From Brumimicrobium sp040882265 (GTDB lineage Bacteria > Bacteroidota > Bacteroidia > Flavobacteriales_D > Crocinitomicaceae): a DNA stretch of 31,995 bases. The notes beneath the pieces are model-generated. The model was not told where the DNA came from and did no database searches. It saw only the letters and a list, made by a program, of their open reading frames with translations. Numbering within the stretch: position 1 is the first letter of the stretch; each line of letters starts with the position of its first letter. Where the stretch lies: positions 1 to 31,995 of the forward strand of contig JBBEBO010000066.1 of the NCBI GenBank assembly GCA_040882265.1, written 5' to 3'. Shown here piece by piece: positions 17,143 through 26,100 of this stretch. Made by a program: the position numbers and the translations under genes.

Positions 17143-17164
17143 TTTTACTTAAGTAAAAGTACTT
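17143..17164. promoter_or_regulatory. Perfect 16-bp palindrome, possible operator of the polysaccharide operon
   Basis: TTTTACTTAAGTAAAA (17143-17158) is a perfect palindrome. It overlaps a second one, AAGTACTT (17157-17164), so the half-site TACTT occurs at 17146-17150 and 17160-17164, 14 bp apart. It sits 19 bp upstream of the -7 element, over the place where -33 contacts would fall, which is a natural position for a repressor or activator site. No regulator gene is in the operon to match it. Confidence 0.4.
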
Positions 17165-17182
17165 ACAGATGAAATATATTGA

Positions 17183-17190
17183 TAAATTTG
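17183..17190 (+). promoter_or_regulatory. Bacteroidota -7 element of the polysaccharide operon
   Basis: TAAATTTG matches TAnnTTTG and lies 13 nt before the ATG at 17204, implying a very short leader. It also argues against the in-frame TTG at 17195 as the start. No TTTG at -33 spacing was found; the palindrome at 17143-17164 lies just upstream. Confidence 0.5.
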
Positions 17191-17203
17191 TGCCTTGAAA
17201 TAT

Positions 17204-19273
17204 ATGAAAACTAAGTATTTAAGCTTGATAAAATCACCCACATATTGGCTTTTTTTGGTGTTTGCTTTGGCTTTTGGACAAACAAATGCTCAAAGTGACA
17301 GCACAAAGCTTTACATATCAGACCTGTATAAGAGCTGGAAAAGCACCTATAGTGCTTACGACTTCGACCACCAAACTGGGCAAGAGGATCAAGTGCATGC
17401 ATTATTCGATAAACAATTTACAGATTCAAACAGAGTTAAAAATTTTCTTGTAGACTTTAAAAATTTAGAGTCCGATTACTATAAAGGAGATTATGGGCTT
17501 GGAATGAATGCAGGTTTTATGAATAATCCAACGGGGGGCGAACAAGATTTTGACAATGTAATTTACAGAAGTCGTTTTATAGCGGATGTTGGTTGGGACA
17601 TTCTAAGAAGTGGCTACCTTCATAATAAACTTAAATCTCAAATCGCTAGCAATGAGAGTCGTATTGCTGAAATAGAAGACAAAGAGCTTGAAAAAAATGC
17701 AAGTTTTGCCATTTTGTGGAACTATGTGATTTTTCAGTTCAACTTGCAAAAGATTAAAGTTTTGGATCAAAGGATGTCACTTGCGCAAAATAGAATTGAT
17801 GTAGTGAAAAAACTGTATTTACTTAACAAAGTGAATCAAGAAGAATTACTTAAAAACTTAGAGGGACTAGCCGAAATCAGAAGCATGTATAAAGTTTATA
17901 AAGACTTTAACGAACAATTAAAAAAAGAATACCAGTTTACTAGTACTGATACCTTGGACTTACCACTTATAGATATAAACTATAGTATTATAAAAGAAAA
18001 ACTAGCGGGGAAGCAAGAAGACTCTATTATTCACTATATGAAGGAAAACATTGACCTTAAGCATAAATTCACAAATGATGTTTCGCTTCGCACCTTTGTT
18101 CGGTATAGCTATTACGATCTTGTGAGCATAAATCCTTCAAGTAGAGATTTTTTCTCTCTGGGAGTTACTTTGGGGATTCCTTTAAATTTTAACCGAAAAG
18201 CAAAAAAAGATTGGATTGCACTACAAAAAGAAAGTGTTGATTATATCCCTGAAGACGAAAGAATTACTATTCAGAAATCTATTTTAAACAATTACTATGA
18301 ATACCGATATAAATTGAAACAATTTACTTCTATGCACTATAAGCGACTTCTTTTTAAAGAGCTTTTACGAAAAGAGAACGCAAGATACGCCATTGATTAT
18401 TTATCATTTAACCCTGTCTCTTCACTTCGATTAATGGATGATTTAATGAAAATTGATATCGAAATGCTGGACCTAAAGCAACAAATGTATCTAAAACTGA
18501 TATCTATTCATACTGAAATCCCCTATAATGAAATCGACGAGCTTTATTCAGCTTATTCCTTAGAGGATAAATTGGACAATATATATTCTTCAAATAGATC
18601 CGTTTATATTTGGGATAAAACTTTTTCTCAATTTCCTCTGAATTTCCTTTTGAGCTATATGGAAAAAGAAGCTTATGATCGTGCGGTTATTAGCTATAGC
18701 CAAAATGAGAAAAATAACAGAATCAAACAGACATTTATCGATACACTTCGTTCAAACAATGTGAAAATTGAGTTAATGACTGGTAAAAATGCATTAATTG
18801 AGTCTGATCCTCGCCCCTACTTTAATGAAATCACTTCTTCGGTCAACTTTGATCAAATTGACGCAATACATTTGGATGTTGAACCACACACCTTAGAGGA
18901 TTGGTCTGAAAATAAAACAAAGTATTTAGAATTATATATTGAATTGCTCGACAAGACCCTCGAATTTTGTGATGAGAAAGGTGTTAAGTTAACAGTCTCT
19001 GTACCTCTTCATTATCCGAAAGAGTATTTAGATAAAATCTACGATCGATGTGACTACGTATATTTTATGGCTTATGAGAATGTTAAGACAGACTACATCG
19101 TAAGAAAAGTAAAAGACTTTGAACCTGAAAAAACAATTATTGCGCTTAGAACTGAGGATTTCAACAATTTATTGGATATGGAAACTAAAATTATAGATAT
19201 ACAAACTGAATATAAACCCGCTTCTTTCATCTTTCATGATTTAAGAAGAGTAATTGAAATGGAAAAAAAATAG
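17204..19273 (+). CDS. TolC-like outer-membrane channel fused to a glycoside-hydrolase-like TIM-barrel domain
   Basis: A 689-aa exported protein, first gene of the operon. Signal peptide 1-29 (cleavage TNA/QS). Residues about 30-450 match the size and plan of one TolC protomer: long charged amphipathic helices (NESRIAEIEDKELEKNAS, about 160-250), a beta strand FSLGVTLGIPLNF (about 316-328) of the kind that follows the first hairpin in TolC proteins, and a second helical pair (about 340-450). Residues about 460-689 look like an alpha/beta barrel related to glycoside hydrolases: SVYIWDKTF, D558-V-E560 in IHLDVEPH, GVKLTVSVPLHYP, CDYVYFMAYEN. The D-x-E pair is a plausible catalytic or sugar-binding site. 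Both assignments rest on pattern recognition, not a match to a named family. The ATG at 17204 was chosen over a TTG three codons upstream. The end overlaps the next gene. Confidence 0.65.
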   Translation: MKTKYLSLIKSPTYWLFLVFALAFGQTNAQSDSTKLYISDLYKSWKSTYSAYDFDHQTGQEDQVHALFDKQFTDSNRVKNFLVDFKNLESDYYKGDYGLGMNAGFMNNPTGGEQDFDNVIYRSRFIADVGWDILRSGYLHNKLKSQIASNESRIAEIEDKELEKNASFAILWNYVIFQFNLQKIKVLDQRMSLAQNRIDVVKKLYLLNKVNQEELLKNLEGLAEIRSMYKVYKDFNEQLKKEYQFTSTDTLDLPLIDINYSIIKEKLAGKQEDSIIHYMKENIDLKHKFTNDVSLRTFVRYSYYDLVSINPSSRDFFSLGVTLGIPLNFNRKAKKDWIALQKESVDYIPEDERITIQKSILNNYYEYRYKLKQFTSMHYKRLLFKELLRKENARYAIDYLSFNPVSSLRLMDDLMKIDIEMLDLKQQMYLKLISIHTEIPYNEIDELYSAYSLEDKLDNIYSSNRSVYIWDKTFSQFPLNFLLSYMEKEAYDRAVISYSQNEKNNRIKQTFIDTLRSNNVKIELMTGKNALIESDPRPYFNEITSSVNFDQIDAIHLDVEPHTLEDWSENKTKYLELYIELLDKTLEFCDEKGVKLTVSVPLHYPKEYLDKIYDRCDYVYFMAYENVKTDYIVRKVKDFEPEKTIIALRTEDFNNLLDMETKIIDIQTEYKPASFIFHDLRRVIEMEKK

Positions 19274-20330
19274 ATTGAAAAATTTATACTTCAATAGAAA
19301 AACTTCGGTTCTTAGAAATAAGGATGAAAAACCTCGTAAGAAAAGAAATACGAACTGGGATAAGATTATTTATTTCGCTGTTCTATTACTCATTGTATTC
19401 TTTGTATTTAATTATTTTTTCGTGAAGTTAGTTTATGTAGATGCACCAGGTCACGTTTTATTTAAAAGTTTATCTATACGTGTTCCCGAGGATATAACTA
19501 TACAACAACTTTACAAAGAAGAAGGAGAACAAATTTGTAAAGGTGACACAGTTTTTTCATATATTTCTTCAAAAGATGAACTTTTGGCCTTATCAGAAAT
19601 GTCTGTGAGTATGTCTGGAGGAGGAAGTGACTGGACAGAACGTGAAATATATTCGCTAAAGAAAAAAATAGGTCTGAACCAAAATGATGTTTTTGAAAAA
19701 CAACAGCTTATTAAATGGAATAACGAACGCATCAAAGAAATAGAGGATGAAGTAGTTTTAGGAATAACTCCAAAATACAAACTCGAGAATTATCAAAAAG
19801 AAATTGAAAAACTCAAACTGGAAATTCAAAATTTAGAAACTGCTAATAAAACATTTCAAAACCTAATCTATTCATTAGGAAATAGCAACAGCGCTAGTAA
19901 TGAGGTCGATACAGATCAAACCGGATCAGGAATGCTGAGAAATTTCAGGAAATACTATATAGCACCTATAGAAGGTACTGCTACAAGGATTTACAAAAAT
20001 GATCACGAAGTCGCTTTGAAATCTGAAAACATATTAAATATTCATAGAAGAAAAGATATTTACATCAAAGCATTTTTTGATCAAGAAGACTTTCAGTACG
20101 TTAAAGAAGGTGATAAAGTCAGGGTAATATTCCCTGATGGACATGAAAGTATTGGTCATATAAAACGTTTTTATTTTGCATCTTATCGACTACCGGAAGA
20201 GTTTCAAAAAAAGTATGAGTCAACAACAAGAGCAATTGCGGCAGATGTTTTCCCTATAGAGCGTGAAGATCAAATAAAATGGAAAGCATTCTATAAAATG
20301 AAAGTAAACGTTCGAATAAGAAAATTTTAA
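19254..20330 (+). CDS. HlyD-type periplasmic adaptor (membrane fusion protein), non-ATG start
   Basis: An inner-membrane-anchored adaptor of up to 358 aa. A basic cytoplasmic N-terminus is followed by one transmembrane helix (about 38-60), half of a lipoyl-like domain (about 65-108; ICKGDTVFSYISS), a coiled-coil hairpin (about 130-205), the other lipoyl half (YYIAPIEGTATRIY, about 234-247) and a beta-barrel domain (IKAFFDQEDFQYVKEGDKVRVIFPDG). HlyD proteins bridge an inner-membrane machine to a TolC channel; Alg44 and cyanobacterial cellulose-export adaptors do this for polysaccharides. No PilZ domain is present. There is no ATG before the membrane helix: translation must start at TTG 19254 (overlapping the previous gene by 20 nt) or TTG 19275. 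Confidence 0.8.
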   Translation: MKWKKNRLKNLYFNRKTSVLRNKDEKPRKKRNTNWDKIIYFAVLLLIVFFVFNYFFVKLVYVDAPGHVLFKSLSIRVPEDITIQQLYKEEGEQICKGDTVFSYISSKDELLALSEMSVSMSGGGSDWTEREIYSLKKKIGLNQNDVFEKQQLIKWNNERIKEIEDEVVLGITPKYKLENYQKEIEKLKLEIQNLETANKTFQNLIYSLGNSNSASNEVDTDQTGSGMLRNFRKYYIAPIEGTATRIYKNDHEVALKSENILNIHRRKDIYIKAFFDQEDFQYVKEGDKVRVIFPDGHESIGHIKRFYFASYRLPEEFQKKYESTTRAIAADVFPIEREDQIKWKAFYKMKVNVRIRKF

Positions 20331-21755
20331 ATGGTAACAATGGAAGGATTAGTTGAGTCTGACATATTACGACACGGTACATACGAGTATATTAGGGTAC
20401 ATGAGTACTCAAATTACTCTATGGAGTTGTTTTTAGCTTTTGACTCTGTTATTATTGAAAGCAACAGTAGAAGCTTTGTGGAAAAATTTATGCGTTCTAT
20501 TCGTACCCATAACAATTCAGACATCTATTTAAAGCCCGTTTTTTTATTGAAAAACAGTAAAGTAGAAGATCCTTTAATCAACAATTTGATTGATGGCGTA
20601 ATCTTTTCTCTTGATCAATTAGAACTTATTTCTGATTACGTAAAACAAATCTTACTTAAAATAAACGATTTTGTATTTGTTAAATCAATTTCACTAGAAG
20701 CAGAAATTATTTCTCGTGTAATCAACTTAATGGTTTCAAGAGATAAATACGAACTCTTTGCTTATCCTTACCTAAATTCAGGTTTAGGTCATATTTATCC
20801 AGAAGCTTCAATTAGTTTTTCCCCTAGAGATGAGCATAATTTACTGACTATACTCGAAACGGCAGAAAGTGAAGGTTTATTTACATCGGTTTTTAATGAT
20901 CGAATTTATTTGTGCACAAATTGTCAAACAGGAATATTAAGTTATCGAGAAGTTTGTCCTAAATGTAACTCTGCTGATTCTAAAGCAGAAGATTTAGTTC
21001 ACCATTTTTCATGTGCCTACGTTGGTCCTATTTCAGATTTTAAAAATGCAATTGATGATGAATTAAATTGTCCAAAATGTAATAAAAACCTGAATCACAT
21101 TGGGGTTGATTATGACAAACCTTCTCTGTTACACACATGTAAAAAATGTGATCATAAGTATCAAGATTATCATGTAAAAGCAAAATGCATCACTTGTCTG
21201 CACGATAACGATGTAGAAAACTTAATTCCAAGGACTGTCAAAAACTATTATTTGACCAAAAAAGGGGAGAATGTTGCTTACCATGGCTTCTTAAGTACAT
21301 CTAAAGATTTTAATGAGGTTCCTGGCACTGTAAAGTTTGATGTTTTTAAAATTATGCTGAAATATGAAATTGAACGACTTAAACAGAATGATTCAACGAG
21401 TAACATAGCATATTTAACTATATCTAACGCTGGTGAGTTATATTCACGTATTGGGATTGATCGTCAAAAAATATTGGTTTCTGAAATGATTAGAATTTTG
21501 AGAAAAAACTTAAGGTCATCTGATTTTATTGCCTTTTATAATGCTTCAACACTCATATTGTCTTTAAATGATATACCAACAAAAATTGCGAACAACGTAC
21601 TTCAAGATGTAGCCAAAATAACAACCATTCTACTTAAAAAAAATTTCAAAAACACTGATATACAAATAGACACTTTTGCTAAACCATTAAACGTTGATTT
21701 ATCACATGAAATTCAACTACAAAGTTTAATAAAACAGTTTGAAAGTAAGATGTAA
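20331..21755 (+). CDS. Cysteine-rich (TackOD1-like) regulator with degenerate receiver and GGDEF-like domains
   Basis: A 474-aa cytoplasmic protein, no signal or membrane segment. Residues about 30-120 resemble a response-regulator receiver without its phospho-acceptor aspartate (SVIIESNSRSFVEKFMRSIR). Residues 195-289 hold 11 cysteines, mostly as CxxC pairs (195/198, 209/212, 247/250, 270/273, 286/289) plus H224-H225 and C228; the pattern recalls the metal-binding TackOD1 domain. Residues about 335-450 follow the GGDEF fold (AYLTISNAGELYSRIG, MIRILRKNLRSSDFIAFY), but the GGDEF motif is replaced by NASTL (404-408), so diguanylate cyclase activity is not expected. It starts directly after the HlyD stop codon (TAAATG), so translation is probably coupled. 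The role is inferred: sensing or relaying a signal to the synthase. Confidence 0.65.
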   Translation: MVTMEGLVESDILRHGTYEYIRVHEYSNYSMELFLAFDSVIIESNSRSFVEKFMRSIRTHNNSDIYLKPVFLLKNSKVEDPLINNLIDGVIFSLDQLELISDYVKQILLKINDFVFVKSISLEAEIISRVINLMVSRDKYELFAYPYLNSGLGHIYPEASISFSPRDEHNLLTILETAESEGLFTSVFNDRIYLCTNCQTGILSYREVCPKCNSADSKAEDLVHHFSCAYVGPISDFKNAIDDELNCPKCNKNLNHIGVDYDKPSLLHTCKKCDHKYQDYHVKAKCITCLHDNDVENLIPRTVKNYYLTKKGENVAYHGFLSTSKDFNEVPGTVKFDVFKIMLKYEIERLKQNDSTSNIAYLTISNAGELYSRIGIDRQKILVSEMIRILRKNLRSSDFIAFYNASTLILSLNDIPTKIANNVLQDVAKITTILLKKNFKNTDIQIDTFAKPLNVDLSHEIQLQSLIKQFESKM

Positions 21756-21760
21756 AAACT

Positions 21761-23080
21761 ATGGATTTCATTGCTCAAGAAGTTGATTATTTTTTCCACT
21801 ACATTAGTGAAGTAGGTACGAGTAAGTTAATACGAATATTTTGGTTTTTTATAATATTTGAATTTTCGAGATTCATTGTAATCGATTTTATAGCACTTAT
21901 TTTTATTTTTTTCAAACGAAAATTCACTAAAAAGAAAAGAAAGGAAGCTAGAAGACAGTTGTTTTTATACAACCCTTTGGTTTCAATTATTGTTCCTGGT
22001 AAAAATGAAGGAAAACATATTTTTAAGCTCGTTTCATCTCTAAAAGAGCAGACCTACAAAAACTATGAACTAATTATCGTAGATGATGGTTCAGATGATA
22101 ACACCAATGAGATTTGTAGAAGTTTAAAAAAGAATGGTTTAATTGATGTCTTTATCCGAAATGAAGTGCGCGGAGGCAAAGCATCTGGTGCAAATACTGC
22201 CTTAAGAGTAGCGAAAGGTGATTATATCGTCCATCTCGATGCAGACTCTTCACTTGATAGAGATGCTATTGAACAAATTTTAATTCCTTTTTATGAAGAT
22301 CCTGATGTTGGTGCTGTTGGAGGAAATATAATGGTGAGAAATTATAAAGAATCTCTAGCTACTACACTACAATCTTATGAATACAACGATGCTATAAGTA
22401 TCGGTAGAATGGTCTCAAGTTATCTGGGTGTATATCGAATAATTTCAGGAGCATTTGGCGCATTTAAAATGGATGCTCTGGAGCGTGTTCAAGGTTGGGA
22501 TATTGGTCCAGGACTTGACGGAGACATTACCGTAAAAATGAGGAAAATTGGTTATAAAATTGTTTTTGAAGACCGTGCAGTTTGCCAAACAAGTGTTCCT
22601 AAAACGTTTAAAAAACTAACGAAACAGAGGCTTAGATGGGATAAATCATTGATAAGGTTTAGGTTAAGAAAACACAAGGACGTTTTTATACCAAATGAGA
22701 ATTTTAGTATTCTTAACTTCTTTTCTTTTCTTGAAAATATTTTTTATACCATCATTCTTAATGTTAAATGGTACATCTATATCATTGATATTATCATCAA
22801 TTTCCCTGGAATAATAGGGATGGTTCTCGTAATGAACTTCTTTTTATATATGACAGCAAATACCATGAAACTACTTGTCTTAAACTTGTTTAGAGAAAGA
22901 AAAAATAGTCCTATTTATATTTATTTCCCATTTATCCCTTTAATGGTAATCTATCATGGTTACTACCTTCGAATAGTAAGAACAGTTGCATATATAAAAG
23001 AAATCGTGTTTAAATCATCGTATAAAGATGCTTGGAATCCAGAAAAGACATCTTTAAAGGCTAAACAAATTGGAATTTAA
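21761..23080 (+). CDS. Processive family-2 glycosyltransferase (membrane polysaccharide synthase)
   Basis: A 439-aa inner-membrane GT2. An N-terminal membrane region (about 22-52) precedes the GT-A domain (about 72-300), and three or four membrane segments follow (about 310-415). All synthase motifs are present: VDDGSDD (107-113), D160-A-D162 in HLDAD, the acceptor-side D253/D255 in GLDGD, and Q289-RL-R292-W293, the QxxRW motif of processive enzymes such as cellulose, hyaluronan, mannuronan and poly-GlcNAc synthases. It should polymerise a nucleotide sugar and push the chain across the membrane. The sugar is not readable from sequence. Five bases separate it from the regulator gene. There is no fused PilZ domain, so any c-di-GMP control would come from elsewhere. 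Confidence 0.9.
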   Translation: MDFIAQEVDYFFHYISEVGTSKLIRIFWFFIIFEFSRFIVIDFIALIFIFFKRKFTKKKRKEARRQLFLYNPLVSIIVPGKNEGKHIFKLVSSLKEQTYKNYELIIVDDGSDDNTNEICRSLKKNGLIDVFIRNEVRGGKASGANTALRVAKGDYIVHLDADSSLDRDAIEQILIPFYEDPDVGAVGGNIMVRNYKESLATTLQSYEYNDAISIGRMVSSYLGVYRIISGAFGAFKMDALERVQGWDIGPGLDGDITVKMRKIGYKIVFEDRAVCQTSVPKTFKKLTKQRLRWDKSLIRFRLRKHKDVFIPNENFSILNFFSFLENIFYTIILNVKWYIYIIDIIINFPGIIGMVLVMNFFLYMTANTMKLLVLNLFRERKNSPIYIYFPFIPLMVIYHGYYLRIVRTVAYIKEIVFKSSYKDAWNPEKTSLKAKQIGI

Positions 23081-23134
23081 ATACACAAAAAACCAATATC
23101 AGAAGAAATGTGGTATATTTCTGATGTCTAAACA

Positions 23135-26100
23135 ATGAAAAAACTACTGTTAAATAGCTTATTACTTTTTAGTCTTATTATTTTAAAAGACGAAAACCTC
23201 TTTGGTCAGCAACTCGTTATAAATGAAGTTGTAGCTAGTAATTTGCATTCGTTATTAGACGACACAGAAAACAATAGCGATTGGATTGAGCTATTCAACA
23301 AGAGTGATAATGAGATCTATTTAGGTAATTATTTTCTTTCAGATGATTCTAACGATTACAAAAAATGGAGGTTGCCAGAAGTTTACATTTCACCAAATTC
23401 GCACCTTATTATTTATGCTTCTGGTAATGATGATGTTCCCTCATTTTATCACACCAATTTTAAATTAGCAGCTGAAGGTGAGTCAGTAATCCTTTCGAAT
23501 CAATATGGTCAACCAATTGATCAGGTAAATCTCCCAGAACTATATAGAGACATCAGTTACGGACGATCAGAAGACGGTGTTGATAACTGGGGCTATTTTG
23601 ACACTCCTACACCTTCAGAATCAAACAATAATGTGACAAATTATCCGTGTTTATTAAAAGAACCAACAGTTAATATCCCGTCAAGTAATCAAACTGGGCA
23701 AGTTGTTTTATCAACACAACACAATGACCCAGAAGTAGATATTTATTATACAACCAATGGTAATGACCCAACATTTAGTGATCAGGTTTATGACAGTCCA
23801 GTTAATCTAACAAATGGTCCAGCTGTAAATAATTACAGCTCTATTCCAACGAATCCATCATTGAACTTTCCTTTGCCAGGATATAATGAAACTAGAGCAA
23901 ATAATAGAGGTTGGGTTCCACCCTATTCACCAGTAAACACTGTTAATGTAATTAAATTTCAAGCCCGAAAAGAAGGTTGTGTTTCAAGTGATGTCGTTGC
24001 TCGAACCTATCTTATTGATCAGGATCATGACTTACATGTTCTCTCAATTCAAACTGACAGTTCAGGTTTTTTTTCTGATGAAAACGGTATTTATGTTTGG
24101 GGAGATGATGAAAAAGGCAATTATAATCGAGAAGGTTTTAACTCTGAGAGAAGAAGCTTTGTAGACTTCTTTAATCCTGATGGAAATCTAATATTTTCAG
24201 AGCAAGTTGGACTCCGCATTGGAGGTGGTGGCTCTAGACATTCAACACAAAAGAACCTAAATGTTTTCATAAGGGGAGTTTACGGTAATCCATATATAGA
24301 AAATAAAATATTCCAAGATAGTTATATCGATAGATGGAAGCGTCTAACCTTTAGATCTGGAGGACATCGACCAGATTGCCTACCAAAAGATGAGTTTGCT
24401 TCAGCGCTTGTTGATAAACTTCCTGTAACTCATAGCAAGTATCATTATGCAAGCACCTATTTAAATGGAGAATATTGGGGGATTCAAGCAGTTAAAGAAC
24501 GAATGAATTCACATTACTTAGCTGAACGCTATGGCTTGACTAAGGACAGCATTGTTTTCTTAGGGAGTTATGGAAGAGTGCTCGATGGCACAGAGCAAGA
24601 TTCTATTGAATATGCCGAGTTGATGGATTTTGCCCGTAACAATGATTTAAATATTACGCAAAACTATGACTCAATAAAAAGCCAAATTGATATTGAAAAC
24701 TATAAAGATTACTATATATCAGAAATATTTTTAGGAAATGCTGACTGGCCCAATAGTAACATTAAGTTTTGGAAAAAGAGAAATAAAACTAGCGGACAAT
24801 CAAATATTGGTCATGATGGAAAATGGAGGTGGGTATTATTTGACCTTGACGGAAGTTTTGGTGGTACTTGCAATGATGTTTATGTTACATTCAACACTCT
24901 AAACTGGGCACTACAAGACGATGGGAGCTTTGATAAATACACTGTCTTATTCAGAAATCTTATTGAAAATGAGCAATTCAAAACTGATTTTATCAACCGA
25001 ACATGTGATCTTGTTAACTCAAGTTTTAAATATGAAATCACTGGTCCCAAACTTCAAAATATTAAAAACACTATTGACCTTGAGATCGACAACCATATTA
25101 ATCGATGGCGTTATCCATCAACCTCAAATACACTAACAAACAGATACAGTGAAGTACCGAATACTGACCAATGGGAATACCTTACAGCTCAAATGGATAC
25201 TTTTTTAATGCAACGCCCTCATTATGTTCGGAAACACATGTATGATGAATGGGGACTTTCAGATTCAGTTCGACTAAGCGTAAATGTTGATAATCAAAAT
25301 ATGGGTAAAGTAAAAGTGAGCTCAATACTGATTGATGAAGATTTGGAAGGAGTACCTTCAAATATCTACCCGTGGATGGGTGTTTATTTTTCAGCGATTG
25401 ACATCCCTTTAGAAGCAGTGCCTAAAAAAGGATATCGCTTTGTTGAATGGATTGAAACTGGAGTTACAGATGCACGAATAGTTGTAACCTTGTCTTCAGA
25501 CAGTCTCTTTACTGCAAGGTTTGAACCAGATCCAAATTATGAAGAATTAGAGCCTGTTGTCATAAATGAAATACAGTCCAGTAATCAAAATACTTTTTCA
25601 GACAAAGCTGATGAATTTGACGATTGGATTGAATTATACAACCCAAATAAAAAAGCTGTTAATTTAAAAGGCTATTATTTAACTAATGATCCGAGCAATC
25701 CTACTAAATATTTAATAGACAATGATATTTTTATTTATGCTGAAGATCACCTTATTTTTTGGTGCGACAATCAAAACGAACAGGGTTTAACTCATACAAA
25801 GTTCACATTAAACAAAGACGGAGACTTTATAGGACTCGTTGACCCTAATAAAACAGATTATATCGACAGCTTGAGCTTTGATCATATCAAACAAGGCTAT
25901 TCTTATGGTAGAGCACAAGATGGAGCATTAGAATGGATAATTTTTGAAATCCCCACACCAGATGCCCCTAATGAAATTATTTCAACTACACCTGTCGATA
26001 ACAATCTAGTAGTTTATCCCAACCCAAATAATCAAGGAATTTTAAATTTTTCAATGCCTATATCTGGTAAATTGTTCACAAGTAATGGCAAGCTGCTTTT

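Larger units (their letters stand above)
16723..17203. other. Divergent intergenic region upstream of the receptor and the polysaccharide operon
   Basis: About 480 bp without a supported gene, strongly AT-rich. It holds a TAnnTTTG element for each neighbour (16750-16757 minus, 17183-17190 plus) and a perfect 16-bp palindrome (17143-17158) close to the operon. I see no tRNA and no riboswitch-like structure in the rest. Confidence 0.6.

Noticed and set aside
23098..23125. Hairpin ATCAGAA/TTCTGAT between the GT2 and CotH genes as a terminator
   Set aside because: Seven weak pairs with a wide loop and no T run; it does not argue against co-transcription.
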